A stretch of DNA of 64,000 nucleotides from Haemophilus haemolyticus_M (GCF_003490935.1 NZ_QQGD01000003.1:301086-365085); one strand, 5' to 3'. Shown: positions 51,468 to 60,992, counted from the first letter of the stretch. Numbers and translations: made by a program. Notes: generated by a model not told the origin, from the letters alone.

Positions 51468-52898
51468 ATGGCTCAATATTCAGCAGAATTTAAGCAAGCA
51501 AAAGTACTTGTATTAGGCGATGTGATGCTTGATCGTTATTGGTTTGGGGCAACCAACCGTATTTCACCAGAAGCACCGGTGCCAGTGGTTCGTGTACAGG
51601 AAAATGAAGAGCGCGCGGGTGGTGCAGCAAATGTTGCGATGAATATTGCTTCACTTAATGTACCTGTTCAGTTAATGGGATTGATTGGACAAGATGAAAC
51701 AGGTTCTGCACTTTCCTACTTATTAGAAAAACAAAAAATTGATTGTAATTTTGTTGCATTAGAAACTCATCCAACCATTACTAAATTACGTATTTTATCT
51801 CGTCATCAACAGCTGCTCCGCCTTGATTTCGAAGAAGATTTCAATAATGTAGATTGCAAGGATTTATTAGCGAAGTTAGAAAGTGCGGTAAAAAATTACG
51901 GTGCTTTGATTCTTTCTGATTATGGTAAAGGCACGCTTAAAGATGTTCAGAAAATGATTCAAATTGCACGCAAAGCGAATGTTCCTGTGTTGATCGATCC
52001 AAAGGGAACTGATTTTGAACGCTATCGTGGTGCGACATTATTGACACCAAATATGTCTGAATTTGAAGCTGTTGTGGGCAAATGCAATACAGAAGAAGAG
52101 ATTATTGAGAAAGGGTTAAAATTAATTTCTGATATTGAATTAACCGCACTTTTGGTGACGCGTTCTGAAAAAGGGATGACATTGTTACGTCCAAATCAAG
52201 AACCTTATCATTTGCCAACCGTTGCAAAAGAAGTGTTTGATGTGACGGGAGCCGGTGACACTGTCATTAGTGTATTAGCAACCGCATTAGCAGATGGACG
52301 TTCTTTTGAAGAATCTTGTTACCTAGCCAATGTTGCTGCTGGAATTGTGGTGGGTAAATTGGGGACTTCAACGGTTTCGACTGTGGAACTTGAAAATGCT
52401 ATTCATGCTCGCCCTGACACTGGATTTGGCATTATGAGTGAAGCTGAATTAAAAGATGCTGTCGCACAAGCCAAAGCGCGCGGTGAAAAAATTGTAATGA
52501 CTAATGGCTGTTTCGATATTTTGCATCCAGGGCATGTGTCCTATTTAGAAAATGCACGTAAATTGGGCGATCGTCTAATTGTCGCGGTAAACAGCGATGA
52601 TTCCGTTAAACGCTTAAAAGGTGACAGTCGCCCAATTAATAATCTTGAAACTCGAATGGCTGTGCTTGCTGGTTTGGCATCCGTGGACTGGTTGGTGCCA
52701 TTCACTGAAGATACACCACAACGTTTAATCGGTGAAATTCTACCAGATCTTTTAGTCAAAGGCGGAGATTACAAACCCGAAGAGATTGCTGGCGCAAAAG
52801 AAGTTTGGGCAAATGGTGGTGATGTTAAAGTGCTAAACTTTGAAAATGGTTGTTCAACAACAAATGTGATTGAAAAAATTAAATTATTGAAAGATTAG
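51468..52898 (+). CDS. hldE: Bifunctional heptose kinase/adenylyltransferase HldE
   Basis: HldE (476 aa) makes ADP-heptose for the LPS inner core. The N-terminal ribokinase-like domain (1 to about 320) has ERAGGAANVAMNIASL and the catalytic VTGAGDTVIS. The C-terminal nucleotidyltransferase domain begins MTNGCFDILHPGHVSYL with the HxGH motif. The fused arrangement is standard. A terminator follows directly. Confidence 0.95.
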   Translation: MAQYSAEFKQAKVLVLGDVMLDRYWFGATNRISPEAPVPVVRVQENEERAGGAANVAMNIASLNVPVQLMGLIGQDETGSALSYLLEKQKIDCNFVALETHPTITKLRILSRHQQLLRLDFEEDFNNVDCKDLLAKLESAVKNYGALILSDYGKGTLKDVQKMIQIARKANVPVLIDPKGTDFERYRGATLLTPNMSEFEAVVGKCNTEEEIIEKGLKLISDIELTALLVTRSEKGMTLLRPNQEPYHLPTVAKEVFDVTGAGDTVISVLATALADGRSFEESCYLANVAAGIVVGKLGTSTVSTVELENAIHARPDTGFGIMSEAELKDAVAQAKARGEKIVMTNGCFDILHPGHVSYLENARKLGDRLIVAVNSDDSVKRLKGDSRPINNLETRMAVLAGLASVDWLVPFTEDTPQRLIGEILPDLLVKGGDYKPEEIAGAKEVWANGGDVKVLNFENGCSTTNVIEKIKLLKD

Positions 52899-52905
52899 GT
52901 GAAAG

Positions 52906-52928
52906 GTTGGGGAGTCCCAACTTTTTTT
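52906..52928 (+). terminator. Terminator of hldE
   Basis: GTTGGG (52906-52911) pairs with CCCAAC (52916-52921) around GAGT, extended by flanking AAAG/CTTT, followed by a T-run. It lies eight bases after the stop. Confidence 0.85.
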
Positions 52929-53022
52929 GTTGCTTTAATATTTACATGAAATTATCACAGAAAGCACTGTTTTTAAGTAACAGGTTTATTTATATCAAGG
53001 ACAACTAATTTAAGGAGTAGCG

Positions 53023-53868
53023 ATGATTTATTTTTCAGATAAAGAATTGGATGATTTATTACTTGAGGATATTTATCGTGGTGATTTAACCACTCATGCC
53101 CTTGGTATTGAAAATATTCCGGCAAAAATTCTTTTTAAGCGGAAAAATGCAGGGATTGTAGCGGGCGTTTCTGTTGCGGAAAAATTATTAAAAAAACTGG
53201 ATATTCAACCGCACTTATATGTAAAAGAAGGGGAGTGGGTTGAATCAGGTACTTTGTTGATCAGTGCGGAAGGAATGTCTGAACAATTACATCAAGCTTG
53301 GAAAGTGGTGCAATTGGTACTTGAATGGTCATGTGGGGTCGCGCAATATACGGCAGAAATGATTGCCAATGTCAAAGCGGTTAACCCAAGCGCTGTTGTG
53401 GCTTGCACACGTAAAAGTATTCCTAATACGCGTAAACTTGCGACAAATGCTGTATTAGCTGCTGGTGGACATATTCATCGACAAGGCCTCAGCGAAACTC
53501 TTTTGGTTTTTACTAATCATCGAAACTTACTTTCTGATCCAAATGATTGGGTGAAAGTTGTGGATGGATTACGTCAAGAAGCACCTGAAAATAAAATTAT
53601 TTTAGAAGCCGATAATTTTGCTCAATTTGAGCAAATGTATATGGCTGAACCTGACATTATTCAACTTGATAAATGGTCTTTGGAGGATGTTAAAAAGGCT
53701 TTATCGTTACTTCAATCAAAACAGAAAGATATTCTGCTTTCCGTCGCTGGAGGGGTAAATAAAGATAATGTATCAGATTATGCCAAATTGGGTATTCGTT
53801 TATTTATCACTTCTGCACCTTATTATGCACCGCCAGAGGATATAAAGGTGGTGATTGAAAAGATATAA
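53023..53868 (+). CDS. modD: ModD (NadC-like pyrophosphorylase family)
   Basis: This 281-residue protein belongs to the ModD branch of the nicotinate-nucleotide pyrophosphorylase family. It shows the DIYRGDLTT start, WSCGVAQYTAEMI, then CTRKSIPNTRKLATNAVLAAGGHIHRQGL and a C-terminal SVAGGVN barrel end. ModD genes usually accompany molybdate transport, but no modABC is here, and the reaction is not settled in general. It could support molybdoenzymes such as FdhF, though this is inference. AAGGAG precedes the start. Confidence 0.82.
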   Translation: MIYFSDKELDDLLLEDIYRGDLTTHALGIENIPAKILFKRKNAGIVAGVSVAEKLLKKLDIQPHLYVKEGEWVESGTLLISAEGMSEQLHQAWKVVQLVLEWSCGVAQYTAEMIANVKAVNPSAVVACTRKSIPNTRKLATNAVLAAGGHIHRQGLSETLLVFTNHRNLLSDPNDWVKVVDGLRQEAPENKIILEADNFAQFEQMYMAEPDIIQLDKWSLEDVKKALSLLQSKQKDILLSVAGGVNKDNVSDYAKLGIRLFITSAPYYAPPEDIKVVIEKI

Positions 53869-53900
53869 TGTTGTTAAATTTTATTTTTTAGCTTTAAACC

Positions 53901-53929
53901 TTGCATTTGAGCTTATTCATCGCTAAAAT
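53901..53929 (+). promoter_or_regulatory. Predicted rpsO promoter
   Basis: TTGCAT (53901-53906), a 17-bp spacer and TAAAAT (53924-53929) form a good sigma-70 promoter. It gives a leader of about 65 bases before rpsO, in which S15 could autoregulate translation as in E. coli. Confidence 0.55.
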
Positions 53930-54003
53930 GCAGATTCCTTGTCATCGCTGAGTTAGAGATCGGCGAATGATGTATTAACAACACTACCTTTTAGGAGTAA
54001 AAA

Positions 54004-54273
54004 ATGTCTCTAAGTACTGAAAAAAAAGCAGCAATCGTTGCTGAATTTGGTCGTGATGCGAAAGATACTGGTTCTTCTGAAGTTCAAATCGCATTATTAA
54101 CTGCACAAATCAACCACTTACAAGCTCACTTTGCAGAGCACAAAAAAGACCACCATGGTCGTCGTGGTTTATTACGTATGGTTTCTCGTCGTCGTAAACT
54201 TTTAGACTACTTAAAACGTACTGATCTTGCTTTATACCAAAGCACTATCGCTCGTTTAGGTTTACGTCGCTAA
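54004..54273 (+). CDS. rpsO: 30S ribosomal protein S15
   Basis: S15 (89 aa) is full length and highly conserved: AEFGRDAKDTGSSEVQIALL, HKKDHHGRRGLLRMVSRRRKLLDYL. It binds the central domain of 16S rRNA. It is transcribed alone between its own promoter and a strong terminator. pnp, which follows rpsO in many genomes, is not here. Confidence 0.97.
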   Translation: MSLSTEKKAAIVAEFGRDAKDTGSSEVQIALLTAQINHLQAHFAEHKKDHHGRRGLLRMVSRRRKLLDYLKRTDLALYQSTIARLGLRR

Positions 54274-54297
54274 TTTTTATTACGATAGTAAAAAATC

Positions 54298-54325
54298 AAG
54301 CCCTCGAATATCGAGGGCTTTTTTT
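54298..54325 (+). terminator. Terminator of rpsO
   Basis: AAGCCCTCGA (54298-54307) pairs with TCGAGGGCTT (54311-54320) around ATA, followed by more T. Confidence 0.9.
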
Positions 54326-54414
54326 ATGATTTTATTTTAATTTTATAGGCGCTCTTTAGACTAGAATCAAAATAGACAAAATATTTGGTTTATATATTCT
54401 TAACTTGCCATCTT

Positions 54415-55752
54415 CTAATTTTCATATAATAAACATACATCTAATTTTAGTTGTTTGTTATGAAATTGCTGTAATGTACTACGATGACCTATGCTGAGAA
54501 TGATCATTTCGGGCAAACGCTCTGTAATTGTTTGGTAGAGTAAATGCTCCGTTGTTTCATCCAATGCTGAAGTCGTTTCATCGAGAAATACGACATCTGG
54601 TTTTGTAAGTAAAATACGAATAAACGCCACTCTTTGAAGTTCACCAGGTGATAAAATCGCTTGCCAGTCATTTTTTACATTAAGTGCGTGTATATATTTT
54701 CCTAGCGCACAATCTTTCATGGTTTGTTCCAATTCGGTGTGACTTGGATTGATATTTGGATAACAAATTGCTTCTCGTAAAGTGCCCTGCGGCATATAAG
54801 GTCGTTGTGGTAGGAATAAACTTCCCATACATGGATGCTCTGCAATGCCTATTGTTTCAAAAGGATATATTCCTGCAATTGCTTTTAGTAGCGATGTTTT
54901 TCCTGTTCCAGATGCACCTTGAATCAATAGGGCATCTCCATTTTCTAAATGAATATTTAAATTATTGAGTAGTACATGACCTTGTTCATCTTTAATACCG
55001 AAGTTTTTTAAGGCGACACGATGAGAACAATGAAAAGGATGATGAATGTTTTGCTTATCTAATTCATCCATTTTTGTTATAAAACCATAAAGGCGATTTA
55101 AGCGTGCTTGATAGAGTGTGAATTGCTCATAGAACAAGCGGAAAAATGAAAGTGCGGTCATTAATCGGTTAAATGCTTGGACTGTTTGATGCATGTCTCC
55201 CAGCTTTATTTGGCCAGAAAAGAAACGTGGGGCTTGTAACATTAAAGGCAATAATTTGGCCACGCGAGTTACCCCTGAGTTGAAACTATTCAAGCCCAAC
55301 ATTTTTAATACAATGGACCAACGGTTATGAATAATTTGACGGAATTGATGTTGTAAGAATGTTTGTTCTTTTGGCTCGCCATTATAAAAATCAATACTTT
55401 CTGCATTGTCTCGCACTCGGATTAAGGAATAACGATAATCGCCATTGAGTTTCTCTTTTGTAAAATTTAGCTTAATGAGTGAGCGACCAATCCACACGGA
55501 CATGAGTGTTGCAAAAATAATAAAGGCATAAATGAAGAAAACGACGCCTTTTTCGATATTAAATCCAAATAAAGTTAACACACCAGAAAGTGACCATAAA
55601 ATAATCGTAAATTCAATGGTCGTGAGCACCGAGTTAATCACGCCTCGTACAATTTGTACCGTACTGGTAATAAATTCTCTCGCATCTTGTTCAATACGTT
55701 GATCGATATTATCTGGTAAATCTCGTTCGTATTTCAGGCGATAGTATTTTTT
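54415..55752 (-). pseudogene. 5'-truncated SbmA/YddA-type ABC transporter gene
   Basis: The reading frame encodes the second part of a fused membrane/ATPase ABC exporter of the YddA group (about 590 aa when complete). The visible protein starts YYRLKYERDLPDNIDQRIEQ, a conserved internal segment. It continues through the later membrane helices and the ATPase (Walker A GASGTGKTS, signature LSPGELQR, Walker B VVFLDETTSALD). Upstream in frame is a TAG (55759-55761) and then the dacB terminator, with no plausible start. A GTG at 55641 could begin a 408-residue product lacking the first helices. The N-terminal quarter has been lost, so the gene is probably dead. Confidence 0.75.
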
Positions 55753-55763
55753 AAAAGGCTATA

Positions 55764-55804
55764 AAAAAACACCGCACTTTGGATGGTAAAGTGCGGTGTT
55801 TTTT
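55764..55804. terminator. 17-bp perfect hairpin of paired uptake signals
   Basis: AAAAAACACCGCACTTT (55764-55780) pairs perfectly with AAAGTGCGGTGTTTTTT (55788-55804) around GGATGGT. A and T runs on both sides make it a terminator in either direction, mainly for dacB on the minus strand. The truncation point of the ABC gene lies only a few bases away. Confidence 0.85.
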
Positions 55805-55815
55805 AGAAGGTTTTA

Positions 55816-57255
55816 TCAATATTTATAGATTTCGTTGTATAAGCCACTCTCAAATTGAACTAATGGTGCTCGTTTGGTTTTGCTTTCCAAATCGCCTGTT
55901 GAGTAGCCATTAATAAATTGTACAAAGGCTACTTTTTCCCCTCGAGCATTTGTCATAAAGCCTGCTAGGTTATAAACCCCTTTCAAAGAACCAGTTTTAG
56001 CAATAACATTTTTGACTAATGGCGGGCTAATTAATCCACCTCGCCCACTGATCGTGCCATCTACACCGGCGATTGGAAAAGTTTCCATTAAATGCAATTT
56101 ATCTTCGTTTTTAGCGATGTACTCTAAAACGGATAGCATCGTTTTAGGTGCTACAAGATTATGGCGAGACAGACCTGAACCATCAGCTAAAATGCTGTTG
56201 CCAAAACGAATTCCCTGTTTTTGTAATATGGATTTAATCGCTAATGTTCCTAATTGAAAGGATGCCGGGCGTTTATAGTAATTGAATGCCACCGCTCGGA
56301 ATAATGAATCGGCAATTTGGTTATCCGATTTTTTCATCATTTTTTTCAATAAATCCGGTAATGGTTTGGATAAATGTTTTGCTAATAGCTGACCTTGCTG
56401 TGGTTTTGGGGGCAACATGACTTTACCATTGAACTCAATACCTAATTGTCTTAATTGACGTTGAATAATCGCGGCAGCATAAGCATCCGTATCCTGCACG
56501 GCAAAGCTTAAGCCAAAAGGTTTAGATTGACGCGCTAAACATCCTTTTACTTGATAGCGATTATTGTCGTGTACAACAACATCGAGCTGACAATAAGGCG
56601 CTTCATTGCTATCCGCTACATAGACTTGTCCGAACACTTGAATTGGAAATTGTGCAGGCACATTGATTTTTACTGTTTCACCTGGATTTTGATTGGCATC
56701 GAGTTCCGCATAAAAACAGTTGTTATCAATATTCGCAGCGGACGGGGGAGAGTTGAAACACATGGTCAGATCGTTCCAAATCCAACCTAATCCTCGGTCG
56801 TGACTCGAAAAAACAGAGGTATCTAATATTAAATCGCCATTAATTTTTTTGATACCTTGTTTTTTTAATTCTGCAAGTAAGGTATAAAGTTGGCCACTTG
56901 TGAGATCTGGATCACCAGTGAAACGCACGATTAAGTGACCCTCTAAATTCCCATTTTGAATTTTCCCATTACTCAAAAGAGCGGTTTCAAATTGGAATTG
57001 ATCGCCTAATGCAAGTTTAGCAGCAACAGCTGTAAAAACTTTTTGTGTACTTGCAGGAAGCATAAAGGTTGAGCCATTATAATCCGCGATAATTTGGTTT
57101 TGATTTATATTTTTTGCGATGAAACCTACGCTAGAGCCTTCAGGTAATTGTTGTGTTAAGTCTGAAACATTAATGTTTGCGAAGGTTGGAAGGCTAAAGC
57201 TTACGGAAAGTAAAAAGGATCCAAGTGCGGTGGAAATTGAAGATAATTTTTTCAT
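55816..57255 (-). CDS. dacB: Penicillin-binding protein 4, D-alanyl-D-alanine carboxypeptidase/endopeptidase
   Basis: DacB (479 aa) trims and cleaves peptidoglycan cross-links in the periplasm. After a signal peptide (about 1-26, ending TFA), the three active-site motifs are SxxK at Ser69-Lys72 (STQK), SDN (KKSDNQIADSL) and KTG (IAKTGSLKGV). The length is normal for class C PBP4. It is divergent from greA as in H. influenzae and E. coli. Confidence 0.94.
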   Translation of the reverse strand: MKKLSSISTALGSFLLSVSFSLPTFANINVSDLTQQLPEGSSVGFIAKNINQNQIIADYNGSTFMLPASTQKVFTAVAAKLALGDQFQFETALLSNGKIQNGNLEGHLIVRFTGDPDLTSGQLYTLLAELKKQGIKKINGDLILDTSVFSSHDRGLGWIWNDLTMCFNSPPSAANIDNNCFYAELDANQNPGETVKINVPAQFPIQVFGQVYVADSNEAPYCQLDVVVHDNNRYQVKGCLARQSKPFGLSFAVQDTDAYAAAIIQRQLRQLGIEFNGKVMLPPKPQQGQLLAKHLSKPLPDLLKKMMKKSDNQIADSLFRAVAFNYYKRPASFQLGTLAIKSILQKQGIRFGNSILADGSGLSRHNLVAPKTMLSVLEYIAKNEDKLHLMETFPIAGVDGTISGRGGLISPPLVKNVIAKTGSLKGVYNLAGFMTNARGEKVAFVQFINGYSTGDLESKTKRAPLVQFESGLYNEIYKY

Positions 57256-57361
57256 ATTAGGTTTGTTATGGTTGCTATTTTTTTTTAGACGAACAATAAT
57301 AAGCCCCGAATGAAATTGAGTAAATCATTTTCTCATTTCAAGTTTATTTTTAATAATACTG

Positions 57362-57394
57362 CGGCAAGATTTTAGGATTTTGCCGTGGTTTTTG
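57362..57394 (+). terminator. Leader hairpin upstream of greA (possible attenuator)
   Basis: CGGCAA (57362-57367) pairs with TTGCCG (57380-57385) around a 12-base loop, followed by TGG and T5. It ends about 25 bases before the greA start. A terminator-like hairpin in the greA leader recalls the GraL small RNAs of E. coli. Confidence 0.5.
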
Positions 57395-57418
57395 TTTTAT
57401 TTAGTAAAAGGAAAAACA

Positions 57419-57895
57419 ATGCAACAAATTCCAATGACTGTGCGTGGCGCAGAACAATTACGTAAAGAATTGGATTTCTTAAAAAATGTACGTCGTCCTG
57501 AAATTATTAAAGCGATAGCAGAAGCCCGCGAGCACGGTGATTTAAAAGAAAATGCAGAATATCATGCAGCTCGTGAGCAACAAGGTTTTTGCGAAGGCCG
57601 TATTCAAGAGATTGAAGGTAAACTTGGTAATGCTCAAATTATTGATGTCACAAAAATGCCAAATAACGGTAAAGTCATTTTTGGTGCAACGGTTGTGCTT
57701 GTAAATACTGATACAGATGAAGAAGTCACTTATCGCATTGTAGGCGATGATGAAGCGGACATTAAATCGGGTTTGATTTCGGTTAATTCTCCCATTGCGC
57801 GAGGTTTAATTGGTAAAGAATTAGATGATACCGTTAATATTACAACGCCTGGTGGTGTCGTTGAGTTTGATATTATTGAAGTGAATTATATTTAA
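57419..57895 (+). CDS. greA: Transcription elongation factor GreA
   Basis: GreA (158 aa) rescues backtracked RNA polymerase by stimulating transcript cleavage. The N-terminal coiled coil carries the basic and acidic tip (AEAREHGDLKENAEYHAAREQQGF), with the Asp and Glu that enter the polymerase channel. The start at 57419 follows AAAAGGAAAAA; the earlier in-frame ATG at 57380 lies in the leader hairpin and adds an atypical hydrophobic tail. Confidence 0.95.
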   Translation: MQQIPMTVRGAEQLRKELDFLKNVRRPEIIKAIAEAREHGDLKENAEYHAAREQQGFCEGRIQEIEGKLGNAQIIDVTKMPNNGKVIFGATVVLVNTDTDEEVTYRIVGDDEADIKSGLISVNSPIARGLIGKELDDTVNITTPGGVVEFDIIEVNYI

Positions 57896-57900
57896 ATAAA

Positions 57901-57930
57901 AAAAGTGCGGTTAAAAATGACCGCACTTTT
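57901..57930. terminator. Uptake-signal inverted pair between greA and yhbY
   Basis: AAAAGTGCGGT (57901-57911) pairs with ACCGCACTTTT (57920-57930) around eight bases, between the convergent greA and yhbY genes. Confidence 0.85.
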
Positions 57931-57934
57931 GTTG

Positions 57935-58234
57935 TTATTTGCGTGGAAGCTGAATTTTTACTTCTTCGCTTGGGCGATAAAGCACCAAAATATGCCCGAT
58001 AGTTTGTACTTGTGCTGCTTTGGTTTCACGCACAATAGCATCGATAATAAGTTGTTTTGTTTCGCGATCTGCACCAGAAACTTTTACTTTAATGAGTTCG
58101 TGATGATTAAGTGCATTTTCAATTTCAGCCAGTACGCCTTCGGTTAAGCCATTTCCACCAAGCATAACTACTGGGTTAAGATGGTGCGCAAGACCTTTTA
58201 AAAATTGTTTTTGTTTGGTTGATAAGGTTGTCAT
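57935..58234 (-). CDS. yhbY: CRM-domain RNA-binding protein YhbY
   Basis: YhbY (99 aa) is a single CRM (CRS1-YhbY) domain that binds pre-50S ribosomal particles. It has LKGLAHHLNPVVMLGGNGLTEGVLAEI with the conserved GxxG loop, then HELIKVKVSG. It is divergent from rlmE, an rRNA methyltransferase, a conserved arrangement that fits a shared role in 50S maturation. Confidence 0.93.
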   Translation of the reverse strand: MTTLSTKQKQFLKGLAHHLNPVVMLGGNGLTEGVLAEIENALNHHELIKVKVSGADRETKQLIIDAIVRETKAAQVQTIGHILVLYRPSEEVKIQLPRK

Positions 58235-58360
58235 AAGGATTCCTAATTAAAAAGAGCAGTTGATTTTCTCAATGTTTTTCACTGATTTCAATCAGCCTCG
58301 GCTTGAATTCGGCAGATTGTAACCAAATATAAGCAAAACTACTACCAAAAATAGAAGATT

Positions 58361-58990
58361 ATGGGAAAGAAAAAACGTTCAGCGAGTTCTTCTCGCTGGC
58401 TAAATGAACATTTTAGTGATCAATTTGTGCAAAAAGCGCATAAGCAAAAGTTACGTTCACGCGCTTATTTTAAGATTGATGAAATTCAGCAAACGGATAA
58501 ATTATTTAAACAAGGAATGACCGTGGTCGATCTCGGTGCTGCACCTGGCGGTTGGTCGCAATATGTGGTGGGGCAAATTGGTGGCAAAGGTCGTGTAATT
58601 GCTTGTGATATTTTGGAAATGGATCCCATTGTAGGTGTTGATTTTCTACAAGGCGATTTCCGTGATGAAAATGTTTTGAATGCTTTATTAGCGCGCGTAG
58701 GCGAAGATAAAGTTGATGTTGTGATGTCTGATATGGCACCCAATTTTAGTGGAATGCCATCAGTGGATATTCCTCGCGCAATGTATTTGGTCGAGCTTGC
58801 TTTAGATATGTGTAAACAGGTCTTGGCAACCAAAGGAAGCTTTGTTGTTAAAGTTTTCCAAGGTGAAGGCTTTGATGAATATTTAAGAGAAATTCGTTCT
58901 TTATTTAATGTGGTGAAAGTGCGTAAGCCTGAAGCATCACGCGGACGCTCTCGTGAAGTATATATTGTGGCGACAGGCTATAAAGGCTAA
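58361..58990 (+). CDS. rlmE: 23S rRNA 2'-O-ribose U2552 methyltransferase RlmE
   Basis: RlmE/RrmJ/FtsJ (209 aa) methylates U2552 in the A loop of 23S rRNA, a late 50S assembly step. The SAM site is VVDLGAAPGGWSQYV. The K-D-K-E catalytic residues are visible (Lys in LRSRAYFKIDEI, Asp in MSDMAPNFSG, Lys in VVKVFQGEGF, Glu in KPEASRGRSREVY). ftsH follows 80 bp later, the usual order. Confidence 0.95.
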   Translation: MGKKKRSASSSRWLNEHFSDQFVQKAHKQKLRSRAYFKIDEIQQTDKLFKQGMTVVDLGAAPGGWSQYVVGQIGGKGRVIACDILEMDPIVGVDFLQGDFRDENVLNALLARVGEDKVDVVMSDMAPNFSGMPSVDIPRAMYLVELALDMCKQVLATKGSFVVKVFQGEGFDEYLREIRSLFNVVKVRKPEASRGRSREVYIVATGYKG

Positions 58991-59070
58991 TTGCTTTGAT
59001 AGCTTTTCATCGCTAATGATGTGTAGTATCTTGTAAAAAATCTTTTAACTTAGGAAAGGTAGGTTAGACT

Positions 59071-60972
59071 TTGAACGATATGGTCAAAAATCTGGTGCTT
59101 TGGGTGGTAGTGGCGGTCATTATGATGACAGCATACCAGAGTTTTAATTCCTCTTCGGTAGATAATTCTACTGATTATACAACCTTTGTTTACGATGTAA
59201 GCAACGGACAAGTGACAGAAGCACGTTTTGATGCCAATGAAATTACGGTAACGAAAACCGATGGTTCTAAATATTCAACCGTAATGCCACCACTTGAAGA
59301 CAAAAAATTGCTTGATGATTTGTTAAGCAAAAAAGTCAAAGTGGAAGGTACGCCATTTGAAAAACGTGGTTTCTTATCCCAAATTTTAATTTCTTGGTTC
59401 CCAATGTTATTCCTTGTTGGTGTATGGGTATTCTTTATGCGCCAAATGCAAGGCGGTGGTGGCAAAGCGATGAGCTTTGGTAAAAGCCGCGCAAAAATGC
59501 TGAATCAAGATCAGATTAAGGTTACTTTTGCGGATGTTGCTGGTTGCGATGAAGCAAAAGAAGAAGTGGGCGAAATCGTTGATTTCTTGCGTGATCCGAA
59601 TAAATTCCAAAACTTGGGTGGTAAAATTCCAAAAGGTATCTTGATGGTAGGACCTCCAGGTACTGGTAAAACCTTATTGGCTCGTGCTATCGCAGGGGAA
59701 GCAAAAGTTCCATTCTTCACTATTTCTGGTTCTGATTTCGTAGAAATGTTTGTGGGTGTTGGGGCATCTCGTGTACGTGATATGTTTGAACAGGCTAAGA
59801 AAAATGCACCTTGCTTAATCTTTATTGATGAAATCGATGCTGTGGGGCGTCAACGCGGTGCGGGTTTAGGTGGTGGACATGATGAACGTGAACAAACCTT
59901 AAACCAAATGCTAGTTGAAATGGATGGATTTAGCGGTAATGATGGAGTAATTGTTATTGCAGCGACTAACCGCCCAGATGTGCTTGACCCAGCTTTAACG
60001 CGTCCAGGCCGTTTTGACCGACAAGTTGTTGTTGGTTTGCCTGATGTGAAAGGTCGTGAGCAAATCTTAAAAGTACATATGCGTAAAGTGCCTGTAGCGC
60101 AAGATGTTGATGCAATGACATTAGCGCGTGGTACGCCGGGTTATTCTGGTGCAGATTTAGCAAACTTAGTGAATGAGGCGGCTTTGTTTGCTGCTCGAGT
60201 GAATAAACGTATGGTCACCATGCTTGAATTTGAAAAAGCGAAAGATAAGATCAATATGGGGCCAGAGCGTCGTACCATGATTATGACAGATAAGCAAAAA
60301 GAGTCGACTGCTTATCATGAAGCTGGTCATGCGATTGTGGGTTATTTAGTACCTGAGCATGATCCTGTACACAAAGTGACTATTATTCCTCGTGGCCGTG
60401 CGTTGGGTGTGACATTCTTCTTGCCTGAAGGTGATCAAATTAGTATTAGCCAAAAACAATTAGAAAGTAAGCTTTCTACCTTGTATGCGGGTCGTTTGGC
60501 AGAAGATTTAATTTATGGTGAAGAAAATATCTCAACGGGTGCATCAAATGATATTAAAGTAGCGACTAATATCGCGCGTAATATGGTGACGCAATGGGGA
60601 TTCTCTGACAAATTAGGTCCGATTCTTTATACGGAAGATGAGGGCGAGGTTTTCTTAGGTCGTTCAATGGCGAAGGCAAAACATATGTCAGATGAAACGG
60701 CTCATGCGATTGATGAAGAAGTTCGTGCAATTGTAAATCGTAACTATGCGAGAGCAAGACAGATTTTGACTGATAATATGGATATTCTTCATGCGATGAA
60801 AGATGCATTAGTTAAATATGAAACCATTGAAGAAGAACAAATCAAACAATTGATGAATCGTGAACCAGTCACTCCGCCATCAGGATGGGAAGAGCACACT
60901 GGGCAAGCTGCTTATGCAAATAGCAATAATGTTCAAAGTGCGGGTGAAAATTCGGTAGATTCTAATTCCTAA
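59071..60972 (+). CDS. ftsH: ATP-dependent zinc metalloprotease FtsH
   Basis: FtsH (about 630 aa) is the membrane-bound AAA+ protease that controls LpxC, SecY and other proteins. Two membrane segments (VKNLVLWVVVAVIMMTAYQSF and ILISWFPMLFLVGVWVFFM) flank a periplasmic domain. The AAA domain has Walker A GPPGTGKT, Walker B CLIFIDEIDA and the SRH ATNRPDVLDPALTRPGRFDRQ; the zinc site is HEAGH. The start is uncertain: TTG at 59071 gives MNDMVKN, while ATG at 59080 gives the MVKNLVLW found in relatives, and neither has a well-spaced RBS. Confidence 0.95.
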   Translation: MNDMVKNLVLWVVVAVIMMTAYQSFNSSSVDNSTDYTTFVYDVSNGQVTEARFDANEITVTKTDGSKYSTVMPPLEDKKLLDDLLSKKVKVEGTPFEKRGFLSQILISWFPMLFLVGVWVFFMRQMQGGGGKAMSFGKSRAKMLNQDQIKVTFADVAGCDEAKEEVGEIVDFLRDPNKFQNLGGKIPKGILMVGPPGTGKTLLARAIAGEAKVPFFTISGSDFVEMFVGVGASRVRDMFEQAKKNAPCLIFIDEIDAVGRQRGAGLGGGHDEREQTLNQMLVEMDGFSGNDGVIVIAATNRPDVLDPALTRPGRFDRQVVVGLPDVKGREQILKVHMRKVPVAQDVDAMTLARGTPGYSGADLANLVNEAALFAARVNKRMVTMLEFEKAKDKINMGPERRTMIMTDKQKESTAYHEAGHAIVGYLVPEHDPVHKVTIIPRGRALGVTFFLPEGDQISISQKQLESKLSTLYAGRLAEDLIYGEENISTGASNDIKVATNIARNMVTQWGFSDKLGPILYTEDEGEVFLGRSMAKAKHMSDETAHAIDEEVRAIVNRNYARARQILTDNMDILHAMKDALVKYETIEEEQIKQLMNREPVTPPSGWEEHTGQAAYANSNNVQSAGENSVDSNS

Positions 60973-60992
60973 TCAACTCTCTAATCAACAAG

